Below, one piece after another: positions 29,575 through 39,091 of a stretch of DNA of 46,578 bases. The DNA is taken from contig SMOI01000250.1 of assembly GCA_008000375.1 (NCBI GenBank), forward strand, positions 1-46,578, given 5' to 3'. Position 1 is the stretch's first letter. Every line of letters begins with the position of its first letter. A program made the position numbers and the translations under genes. The DNA is from Poteriospumella lacustris. Lineage: Eukaryota > Sar > Chrysophyceae > Chromulinales > Dinobryaceae. The notes beneath the pieces were generated by a model. The model searched no databases and was not told the origin of the DNA. It saw only the letters and a program-made list of their open reading frames with translations.

Positions 29575-31584
29575 TCACCGTCGCTTGTTGGTGCCCGCAG
29601 AGGCGTCCGAATCTCGAGAGCGTTTTCGCGACCCAGTGGCAGCGGGGACAGCCGCTGCGGCGGCGGTGGCGGTGATCAGGGCTTCGTCGCCGACGTCGTC
29701 GTCTACAGAGAACGGGTGAGACGAGATGTGCAGGAGAGACGAGCGTCACGTACCGCCCAAAGAATTGGCCCGGTGCCGCGACCGACTGCTGCGATTGGCT
29801 GCCCCTGTGCCGTGCGAGGAGACGGTCTCGTGAGCGATGCTCTCCAAAACAGCAGCCTCGCTGACAAGGGCGGGCTCCACTCCGTCCGCGATGACCTGGT
29901 TGCCAGCGCTGGTGGCAAGGACCGACGCCACGAGCGTGCTACTGGCGGCCGGCGCCGGCTGATTGGCCATCAGCGTGCGCTGGCAGTGGCGACGGGTGAA
30001 CATTTTCAGTCGAAGGGCGGCATTTTGCGTGGACAGCTGCAGTGCTGCAGCCCGGCGCCGAAGCAGGTCGCCCAGTGCCGTCGACCGGGCCTTCTCGAGT
30101 GCCTGGGCCTCTTCGCGAAGATCTGCCAGCGCAGAGCGCATGCGCTTCACATCTCCACGCCAACAATGACCTTGGCCACTGAAAAACCCTCCTTCGGCGT
30201 CTTGATTTCCAGAAGGCTCCTCGGCGGAGCGCTTTCGCCCGCCAGCAACCACGAGGCTCGCGTCGTCGCGATCCAGGGCGCGCCCGTCCAAAAGGAGAGG
30301 CGACTGCACCGCCGCGGCCAAGGCCACCACCTTCTGAAGCGACGCCGTCGAGCTGGTTGGGACAAAAGCCGCGGGACACAGAGCGAGATAAGGATTGCTT
30401 CCGCCGTGGTGCCAGCCTTTCGCCGCTTCCATCTTCTGTCGGTACTGCCCACGAGACGCATCAGTCTCCGACGCGACGGGCGGAAGCGGCGGTTGCAGCT
30501 GTTGATCGTCAGTCGGAGAGGGAGGATCCGTCTCGCTCTCGTCTGCGTCCGTCAGTTCGTTCTCTTCGTCGTCGTTTGCAGCAGTGTCGCTCTCGCCAGA
30601 CGCGATGGCGTCCTCGCTCAGGCGCGGCAAGGCAGACAGCAGATACTTCGCACCGTGCGAGTGGAAGCGATCCAATACCCCGCGAACAGAATATGCGGCG
30701 GCTTCGCGTCGCAGCCACAATAGTAATGTAGCTGATGCGCAATGGATGGTCGCATACGGCAGCGACAAGGAAAAGATATTGGAGGTCGCGTCGAACTTGG
30801 TCACCACTCCCTCGCCGTAGCTGGTGCGCACCGTCGTTGCACCTACCACCACCAGTTCTTTCCCCAACGAATCCTCTAGACGTACGCATTTAAGCTCTTG
30901 ACAAGGTCCATCGCGGCTGTTCAATCGGAACTGTTGCAGGCTTTGGCGAATCAGGTCGTACAGATGCAGGGCATTGCCGTAGCTCTTCGTGGTCGCCAAA
31001 GAGCGCAACAGCAGCGCTTGCTGCAGTCGCAAATATAACTCTTGCCCGCTTCGCTGCTCAGAAAATTCGCCTTTGACGTGAGTCAACCTGGAAGTGTAAC
31101 CGTTTGTCGTAGCTTCCAACTCCTCTCGCTCTTCCTCGGCCGCACAGATCTCTTTGTGTGTCGACATCAGGCGCTTGATCGTGAACAGCGCGTGCTCAAT
31201 TTGAGTGATCGTCACATCTGTCTTCTCAAAGTCGACCACTTCTTCTCTTTCAATGACCCGAATCGACCTCCGCGGCTTGACGGGATAGTGCGACTCCACA
31301 ACATCTTCTGAGTCAACGCTCGAGTCGCCGTCAGTCTCAGGAGAAAGGAGTCTCTGAAGCTCGCACAAATCACTGTGAATCTCATGAAACGACAGGGACT
31401 CAACGCCTATGAGGGATACACATCACGATTGAATATTGGTCAAAGAAAAATAAGCATCAACAAAAAAGGGGCTGAGCGGGGCGGGGTGGGTACCTGGAAG
31501 CTTTGGAAGGGATGTCAGTTTGATTTGCATCACCGAAACAGGTGTCAGGTGAGGCTGCTGCTGCGGTTGCAAATCGCCCATCAT
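29575..31584 (-). CDS. Unknown protein with Tudor/SH3-like motif and basic C-terminus
   Basis: Not recognised. Three exons, 31584-31494, 31406-29754 and 29702-29575 (introns 87 and 51 bp), give 623 residues. Exon 1 (MMGDLQPQQQPHLTPVS) was placed because the central frame has no ATG near its 5' end and a CCAG/GTACCC donor joins it in phase. Exon 3 was placed because GTACGT at 29753 with a TAG acceptor replaces a premature stop and gives the tail GDDDVGDEALITATA ending SRDSDASAGTNKRR. Residues about 60-170 are charged and helical. A segment VRTSYGEGVVTKFDATSNIF resembles small SH3/Tudor-like barrels. An acidic Ser stretch and a likely coiled coil (ALADLREEAQALEKARS) follow. The basic end suggests nuclear location. 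Function unknown. Confidence 0.72.
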
Positions 31585-31966
31585 TTTTCCTTGTTTTCAA
31601 TCATAAAATGAGAGTCGCCGTGCGTTCTTGTCTCAAATCAGCGGAACCGATCGACGAGGGCGGCGAGGCTCAAAACAGCTCCGCGCGGTGCGAGCACAGG
31701 AGATGCGGCGCTTTGTACCTCCCCCCGATTGTGTGTACATTTTGATCTGCTATTAAAACAAGTATAATAGTAGTATTTTGATGATTGTAGTACAATATTG
31801 TACTTCTTCATTTGCTATCGCTCCTCAATTGCGCAGCACCCGACAGAGCTCGCAGCGAGCGTCGTCGTTGGCTTCGAAGACTTCGTTCGTTCGGTCTTCT
31901 TACCGCGACAATCTGTGCACACGTGATTCACGCTTCGCAATTTTGTGTGCCACACTCCGATCAATC
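31585..31966. other. Divergent intergenic region with 16-bp perfect palindrome
   Basis: 382 bp between the unknown minus-strand gene and LSM12. From about 31740 it is AT-rich. A perfect palindrome AGTACAATATTGTACT lies at 31789-31804, about 160 bp upstream of the LSM12 start. No gene was seen. Confidence 0.55.
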
Positions 31967-32594
31967 ATGGTGCTGAAAGTTCAATCGAAAAATGGAAAGG
32001 TCTACGAAGGTGAAGGCTTCTGTATCGACCCAGTAACAAAATCTTTGTTGTTGAAAACGACCGATGGGGACTATGTTATCGTCAATCCTGACAATGTTTC
32101 CTCAATATCGGGTCCGTTTTCTTCTATAATTGTTCCTGATCTTGGAGAACATCAGTTAAGGTATGTTATTATCATCCTCTGCTTTTCCAACTTCCTCATT
32201 CATTATTGCCCTTGTCAACTACAGCACATCTGAGTTGAGATCTCAAGAGGAGCATGCGCTTCGACAAGCTGAGAAGAGTTTGGAGTCGCTGAATCATCGC
32301 GTCAGTGGCGATATTCAAGCACTATATGATCGAATGAGCAAGTTATTCAGTAATTGTGTTTGGAAAGACGATAATAGCTTTCTTATCCTTGATGAGTACT
32401 TGGTGGAACCACCGAATTACGATGCTGTTCGCATTCGGCCAGGAAGAGAAGCAAGCGCGACTGCTGGCTTACCGCGCATTTCCAAAATGGTATGGACGTC
32501 ATTGTACTGATGCTTTCATTTATTTGGTATTCTAACGTGGTTATTTCTTATGCAGTTGGAAGGAGAGAGGAAAAAGTTGAAGCTGTCTGTATAG
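31967..32594 (+). CDS. LSM12: LSM12 homolog (Sm-like + anticodon-binding-like AD domain)
   Basis: Exons 31967-32160, 32225-32489 and 32556-32594 (introns 64 and 66 bp) give 165 residues, against 195 in human LSM12. Residues 1-65 form a short Sm-like fold (VYEGEGFCIDPVTKSLLLKT, DYVIVNPDNVSSI). The rest is the AD domain: QALYDRMSKLFSNCVWKDDN, FLILDEYLVEPPNYDAVRI and the end PRISKMLEGERKKLKL. The pattern of NCxW then a VxxPPYxxxxI-like motif is characteristic. LSM12 acts with ataxin-2-type complexes in RNA metabolism in other eukaryotes; here that is inferred. The last exon codes only 12 residues. Confidence 0.88.
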
Positions 32595-33086
32595 TTTGAT
32601 AACCATCATTCTTCGATGAGAACAGTAATTAATGGTTTCGATCGCGAATCAACCGGGCTCTTTTAACTTCGCTGAAATAGACTGTGTTGCAAATGGTGTT
32701 GCTGTCGAAAACGCTTACAGAATCTCATGAATGCATGATGATGTATTCTTTGACTGTAACGTATTTTTGATGCAACTAAACTTTAGAGCCCAGAAGAGCA
32801 TCCCATCGGCCACTCCATTTGGGCAGTGACCCGTGCGGATTCAAAACGAAACGCGCCGACTCCTCAAAACAGATCCTAAAACTGGAACTATTTTGGTTTT
32901 GCATCCTAAGTAGGCGCTATTTCTCCGGCCTACGAGCCACACGTTGGCAGTGCTGCGCTTGTCGCGGCAGCGCGCTGCTGCTTCTCTTTCGACGCTGTCT
33001 CTCTCGTGGTGGACAACAGGGTGGAAGCATTTTATTCGGTGCAATAGCATCCACATTCCAACAATCGGAGTGCAGTACTGTCCACC
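32595..33086. other. Intergenic region LSM12 to uS5m
   Basis: 492 bp between two co-directional genes: LSM12 3' UTR and the uS5m promoter. Only short open frames without motifs are present. Confidence 0.5.
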
Positions 33087-35880
33087 ATGCTCTCTCAAAG
33101 GTTGCGACTGAGTGCGAATATCTCGATTCGCCGGTCCTCTAGGTCCGTCTTTCAGTTCGCTCGCTCTGGTTACAATCCTCGTACAACCATTTTGGCGACC
33201 AATTTAAGAGATGATTTCACATTGGACGGCCTGAAAGACTCCGTCAAGGACATTAAGGAAATTGTCGGGCTCGAACTTCAACCAGGTTGCACTCTGCATT
33301 ACACGGAAGAAACCAGTGCCACGAAGGCGTTGGAAGCCCTAAAGAAGGCAAACTTCGGTGTATGTTGCCTATCCCGTGTGCGCCGTCAAATACACTGCGT
33401 CTTACGTTTGCATTGATGATGACTAGGCGATGTTGGATAAAGTGTCTCTTCCTGCTGTTGAATGCGCTGAAAGCTCGACTCTGAAGGACTTGATTGCCCC
33501 TTTGAAGCCCGTCACAGTTTCATCGGCGACAGCCGGAAATGATGTTTTGGTTTTTCGCACACCATTCCGCGCACCAGTTACTCCGGAGGTCGATCTATCG
33601 TGGATATCGGATGTAAGGCCGTTTTGTCAAATTTGACGCCGCGTGCTCGTTTGACCCGCTGTTTGTTTGCAGGAAACTTTGAGAAATGCCGTTTCCATCG
33701 AATCGTGTGGTGTCGAGGCTAAGCCCGGCGTGTCTTTGCGCAACGTCGAACATCTTTCGAAGGGACAGATAAAGGATATCTTACGCGGGTTTCGACCTCA
33801 GTACGTGAAGTTCAAGACGGTGACGTCGGAAGGCCGAATTGTTGGTGCCACTGCAATTTTCGATTCCAACCGCGCAGCTCTCGACTGCCTCAGCACTCTT
33901 CACAACTCAACTGTCAATGGTAAGGGAATCAGAGCATCCCTTGTGCATTGGCAAGAACCTGTGGTGACGGTATCGAATCTACCTGGGTCGGTTACCGAGG
34001 CTGATTTGTTGCCTGCCCTCGGCAAAATGCAGATTGTGAAGACCAGCTTCAACAAGGATTTGAAGATGGCCGTTCTCGTTTTTGCGGACGAGCGTGATGC
34101 TGAATTAGCTGAAGTTTTGTTGGGGAAATTGGACTGTTTGTCTGGCGAGGAGGTTGAAGTTTCGCGCTTTACTGCTGGCGACCTGGTCGTACGCTTCATC
34201 GCCAAACCCGACGCGTCTCAGTCGGGCACTTTGGAAAAGCTTCTAAAAGCTTTGTCCGAAGAATTCGGCTCAGATAAACTTGCTACGATTGAGACGCGAC
34301 GCACAAGCGTTGCTTCCTTTTTATCGTTTGACCAGGTAGGACCTTGCGTCTGCGTCACTGTTTCCGCACCTGTTAACCATCTCTTTCTACAGGCTAAGAC
34401 GGCTAAAGACCTCTTGCTGTCCAAGCAGAGAGAAATCGCGTTATCTGAGATCCCCCGCTTGACTGCAGTCCCTGCGTACGCCGTTGAAGTCCAGAAGTTG
34501 CCTGAAAACGTGTCTGTGGCCGATCTACTAAAGAATCACTCGGAAGCTCTGGGTGTGCCGATCGCCACGCATAGAAATGCTATATTAAAGATCGGCCGAC
34601 ATGAAGACCTTGTTCCGGCTGTAAAGCAGGTTCGCAAGCTCTCCATTGGGTCAGTGGCGCCGTACAGGCCCTTGGTGCGCGCTGGTGACTCGGAGTATGA
34701 CGTGTCCGAAGCGCTGTTGGCACAACAGAAAGCTGACGATACTGTGATGTCTCATTTGGGAAATGAGACGCTCCACTCCGTCGTCACTCGTTATCGCCTG
34801 CTATTCAACGAATTTGAGCGTTTGTATGGAGTCGCTTCTCGGGCGAGAAGTGCGCGCAGTCTCCTTGGGCAGGGTCAGGTTCCCGACGAACTTTTCCAAG
34901 AGGCGCAGAAGATCCTCAACGATATTCTCGTGAACGAGAATAATGCTGAGGAGCGCAAGAATCGACTCTTTGACATCTTCATTCAACGAGAGGATAAGTT
35001 GGATTTGTCGGAAGGCATTGAAGCGTACATGCGTCTGTTTGGTAGACCTGTCCTGATCGGTGATGGTGTGTTCCACCGTTGGATCTCGGAAGATGAGGTC
35101 GACGAAGATGACTCAGAGGCCGAAGACGAGCAGGCAAACGCAAACAGCTCCAGTGAGCTGCAGACCTCACAATCCAAGGCACTCGATCGTGATGATGTAT
35201 CCCCCAGTAGCTCTTCCGTCAGTAGTTCGACTCGTTCAGAAAGCAGCGAGTCCGGTGAAGAAGATAAATCTGTCGTCCCCAACGAAGATGACTTCGACGA
35301 GGATGATGACGAGGACGACAACGATGCGGAGGTCAAGGGGATGACCCAGTTCAGTGCAACGGAAATTCGGGATGAGTATGGTTTCGTGTGGCAAGGAACT
35401 GTTCTTGACACAGACTCTGTGCAGAAGACTATGCCTGGCAAGCGCATTGCTTCTAGTCGTGCTCTGGTCGTCATTGGAAACATGCGTGGAACCGCAGGTT
35501 TCGGTTCAGGAAAAGGCAAGACAGCAGCACTTGCTGTCGAAGCAGCCTTCCGCGCTGCGTTGAAGAACTTGGTCCACATCGATCTCTACGAAAACACTGG
35601 TTTGGCACACGACTGCTTTGGCAAACACAACTCTTGCAAAGCCTACGTCCGTGCGACACCCCCGTCTCGTCTCCCCATTGCCAGTCCTTTCGCGGAGGCT
35701 GTTCTCAGTGCTTTTGGTGTTGGTAGTGCGTCTGTGAAACTGGTCGGCAGAAGAAATCCTTACAGTATGGTGAATGCGCTATTCAATGCCCTCTCGAAGC
35801 ACGAAAACATTGACGAATACGCCAAGAGACGCGGAAAGCGTTATTTGACTTTGAAATGGTTGAAAGATCATAATGTGTAA
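33087..35880 (+). CDS. MRPS5: Mitochondrial ribosomal protein uS5m with N-terminal RRM-like array
   Basis: Exons 33087-33359, 33427-33612, 33673-34335 and 34393-35880 (introns 67, 60, 57 bp) give 869 residues, about four times a bacterial S5. The N-terminus (MLSQRLRLSANISIRRSSRS) is an Arg/Ser-rich mitochondrial presequence. Residues about 695-869 are uS5: FVWQGTVLDTDSVQKTMPGK, ALVVIGNMRGTAGFGSGKGK, AYVRATPPSRLPIASPF and GVGSASVKLVGRRNPYSM. Between them lie four stretches with the beta-alpha-beta-beta-alpha-beta rhythm of RRM domains (about 33-100, 173-243, 248-323, 400-457; for example VVTVSNLPGSVTEADLL) and a Ser/Asp/Glu-rich linker (604-690). The last intron is a multiple of three without a stop, but has clean splice sites. 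The small-subunit role is certain for the family; the RRM part is inferred. Confidence 0.87.
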
Positions 35881-35982
35881 AGTCGATAAGTCATCGTTTG
35901 ACCAGTTTAGTTGTTGCATGATTCTTAAGTGACCAACGCTTGATCGGTTTATTTACATGAAGAAAAGGTTCTCCCGAAAAAA

Positions 35983-36353
35983 TCATTCGCTTTTGCCTTG
36001 ACCTGGTGCAGCCGGAATATGTACAGTCTGAGGAGCAGATGAAGGTGGAAACGGGGGAGGTGGGAAGGGGACTTGAGGTGGAATCGCCATGGGAAACGGT
36101 GGTGGAGGTGGAGGAAGGGCATACCCCATCACCGGCAAACACGATTGCTGCATGACCCACATAGGGTAGAACTGCTGGTAATAATTTTGGAAGTTCTCTC
36201 TGTGCTTCCAACCTATGTGCAAAAAGCCTGATGATTACGGAAACATACAGAAGACGATAAATTTTTCAACTCACCTTTCATGTGCTGTTGCCTTCCCGCC
36301 ATTGAGTCATGGGTGAGATAGGCGTCGCAGTAGTCGCAATAATACCTGGGCAT
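35983..36353 (-). CDS. SNRPC: U1 small nuclear ribonucleoprotein C
   Basis: U1-C stabilises pairing of U1 snRNA with the 5' splice site. Exons 36353-36275 and 36212-35983 (62-bp intron) give 102 residues. The start [17 protein letters not shown] is the invariant family start. The zinc ligands are Cys6, Cys9, His24 and His30, as in the human protein, and [14 protein letters not shown] follows. The tail is a short Pro-rich stretch ([16 protein letters not shown]), shorter than in animals. It lies convergent with uS5m (102 bp between stops) and head-to-head with NASP. Confidence 0.95.
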
Positions 36354-36959
36354 GGGGTCGTCGAGATATGTAGATTCGAGTAATCTCTTGTGTCCAAACA
36401 GCACAAAGAAATCAACAAAGAAGTGTCGAATGTGGAATGGCGAGTCCAAGTAAGGTTATCATGGGAATGGGAGCAAGAGCGAGACGAGACGAGAGACGAG
36501 CGCATCGAAGAATAGGCGATCAGTCTGTGCTTTTGTGTATTTGGGATGGCGGCTTTCATCGGTGGATCCTTGTCATCAATCAGTGGTAACGTTGTACCAA
36601 AGTTTGGTAAATAAAATCAAGAGAGATAGTTGCAATCATCAATAATGCGATAAAGTTTATTTAATAAAACATACTATAGGTATGTAGTCGATAAATTAAA
36701 GTAGATCAGCCGGTGTGACGAATGTTTTTGGTAAGTGCTTGCCCCTTTCCCATATACCTATGTACCTGAAGTTTTCAAGTTTATCGTTATATCAATGGTC
36801 AAATGCGATCGTTATGTCCGCATTCTGTGAGGGGTTCGAATTCAAATTCCCCGCTGGTCAATGACATAGTTCTATTCTCATTAGTATTTAACTTGCATTA
36901 TCGTTTCAACGAAGGGAAAGATTGTTTCGCCCAAAAGTGGACAAAAGCAGGCTAATAAT
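36354..36959. other. Divergent intergenic region U1-C / NASP
   Basis: 606 bp, AT-rich in the middle (36590-36700), with two AATAAA-like words that cannot serve either divergent gene as 3' signals. Near 36830-36860 is a GGTTCGAATTC word reminiscent of a tRNA B-box, but no cloverleaf can be built around it. Confidence 0.55.
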
Positions 36960-38137
36960 ATGTCGAAAATCCATGATGACATTCGCCTTGAAGAGGCGAA
37001 AAAGTTGATGAGACAAGGCGAATATGAAGATGCCATCGGTTTGTTTCAGTCGCTTTTGCAAGCAAGGTTTGTCTGTTTGTGCTCATCCATTCTCATTAGA
37101 ATTTACCCGCGTATACTGTTTTGTGAATATTCAGAGTTGAAGAGTTTGGGGAATTGTCAGTTGAGGCCGCCCAGGCATACTACGAATACGGCAATGCCCT
37201 TCTCATTCAACAAGAGGAGAATCCCAGCGATAACTTACTGGGGGGAAACGAAAATCAACCTCTTGAGACTCAAGAATCTGTTGAAATCGATGAAACGGCG
37301 GCTGGTGAAGATGAAGACGATGAAGATGCTGGTGAGGAGGACAAAGGTGAAGACGACGATCTCCAGATCGCTTGGGAAAATTTGGATGTAAGGGAAAAGA
37401 TTCGATCTTCTTGGCCTTTCTTGCTGACATTAAATATGCGTAAATTTCGTCGCAGGTTGCTCGCATTATTCTGGAGAAAGATTCAACGGGAAACGAAAGG
37501 ATATTATCATCAGTAAGTCGGCTGAGGTGTGTTGTCGATGCGAATTTAATTTTGTACTACACAGGTGTACATTCGTTTGGGCGACTTGATGCGACTAGAA
37601 GAGCGTCCTGGAGAGGCTGTTACAGAATATGACAAAGCAAGGATCATTCGTGAGAAAGTCTGCCAGCCACACGACAGAGAACTATGTGATGTCTACTTTT
37701 GTCTTGCTGGAGCTTTCATTGATTTATCTGCGAAAGTTGACGAAAGTGAAGCCTCTGAAAAGAAGCAAGAGGCTCTCGTGAACTACCGCCGTGCGCGGGA
37801 TGTTCTTCTCGTTCGCAAACCGTTGATGTCGGGGGCAGATGTACAAGAAATCGAGGACCTCGTCGATATTTTGACGGAGTCGATTGACGCTCTGCAAGTG
37901 GAAATGACATCATCAGCTTCCAAGTCTTCCGAGGAGCGCCCCATTACAACAATCGGATTCGGCACCCCCAAGGCTGTCGGCGAAAACGTATCATCTAAAA
38001 AGCGATCAGTCGAAGAAGTTTCCTCGTCAGAAGTCCAAGTTTTGCAGGTAGGGTAGGATTTGAAACGCATTCCTTTACGCAGTGATTTCTTATGTTGTCA
38101 TTTATACTAGATGAAGAAGAAGCCGAAGGAGGGTTAA
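36960..38137 (+). CDS. NASP: NASP/SHNi-TPR histone chaperone
   Basis: NASP/Sim3/Hif1 proteins bind H3-H4 and supply them for chromatin assembly. Exons 36960-37066, 37135-37387, 37456-37512, 37565-38047 and 38111-38137 (introns 68, 68, 52, 63 bp) give 308 residues. TPR1 is LEEAKKLMRQGEYEDAIGLF. TPR2 (AAQAYYEYGNALL) is interrupted by an acidic insert of ~60 residues rich in Glu/Asp, as in NASP. The SHNi-TPR core reads LQIAWENLDVARIILEK, then VYIRLGDLMRLEERPGEAV, YDKARIIREKV and ELCDVYFCLAGAF. The last exon codes only MKKKPKEG, a basic end. The splice model keeps every TPR in frame. Confidence 0.9.
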
Positions 38138-38240
38138 ACTTTCAAACAACCGTCGAAATCTTCTGGGATTCAAGTTCGCTTCGGCCCCTCGATACTTAAA
38201 TGAACGGCAAAACAAACGAACAAATACTGATCGAAGAGAC

Positions 38241-38507
38241 TTAAATACAACTGTGAAAATTAATGTAGAGAACTTGGCACTTGCTGCATTGTCGTGCAAC
38301 GGCAGCGCCTTGCTTGGACAGCGATTCACGGTTGTCATGCTGCACATTAGCCTTTGTATGAGCAGCGATCAGAGGGAAATCAATTCTTTCGCTGGGCTGA
38401 ACAACTGGTGTGACGTCGTCCTTTTCATTCACGTTCGTTTTCTTTGCAAACTTTACCATCGCCGGCCAATTTGGCGCGTTGCGCTTAACTGAAACTGAAG
38501 CATTCAT
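38241..38507 (-). CDS. Small unknown protein (88 aa), tentative
   Basis: Not recognised. One ATG-to-stop frame, beginning MNASVSVKRNAPNWPAMVKF. It is Lys/Asn/Val-rich with two Cys near the end (RQCSKCQ). There is no signal peptide or membrane segment. Support is mainly positional: it would be convergent with NASP at 103 bp and divergent from the SWR1-like gene at 584 bp, matching the spacing of other pairs in this window. It may be part of a larger spliced gene or chance. Confidence 0.4.
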   Translation of the reverse strand: MNASVSVKRNAPNWPAMVKFAKKTNVNEKDDVTPVVQPSERIDFPLIAAHTKANVQHDNRESLSKQGAAVARQCSKCQVLYINFHSCI

Positions 38508-39091
38508 TTTTGGTGATGATCAGCGCCAAATATTCTGTCAGTAATCCGTTGTTTGGAATGATGTCGTATGCACCTCGAATATCAAGCACAACCAGCTGCT
38601 TGATATATATCGCAGGACACTTCAGCGGCGGTTGGTAAAAGCTGGTTCGACAATTAAAAGCTGTTTTCCTGTTGCTCGTCGTTGATTGAGCGAAGTAGGA
38701 GCTATCTGAACTTGTTATTTGCAGTGAGGCCGTATATTCCTCGTGTAGATATATGGTATATGTCTCATGGCTACGCTAACGGTTGTCTGCTTGCAACTGG
38801 CCTTGGCTCTTGGCCCTTGGGATTTGGGACAGCGGGCGACGAAACGGAGGTAGTGCTAAACTATTTCGCACTAACATAGAATAAATGGTATTTGATACAA
38901 AAGTATGTACTTCGCTTCGAGGACGAAGGACGAAGGGTCGAATGTCGACTGGTCCATCTCCACTGTCAATTTTCATCGAATCCCAGCCATTGTTCCATTT
39001 GAGTCCGCAAGGGAGGCATATTCTTTTGCAAAAGAGCAATTCACACCATGGTTATTGTTGAAAAAAGGATGGATCACTAGTTTGTTTGAAG
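38508..39091. other. Intergenic region upstream of the SWR1-like gene
   Basis: 584 bp. A 10-bp perfect stem (ATATCAAGCA / TGCTTGATAT) with an 8-base loop lies at 38579-38606. Short open frames (for example 38682-38879 and 38905-39111) carry no motif. Confidence 0.5.

Noticed and set aside
36796-36876. tRNA-like segment with a GGTTCGAATTC word
   Set aside because: No 7-bp acceptor stem or proper 5-bp T-stem can be formed; the word sits in a longer GAATTC-centred near-palindrome, so at most it is a tRNA remnant.
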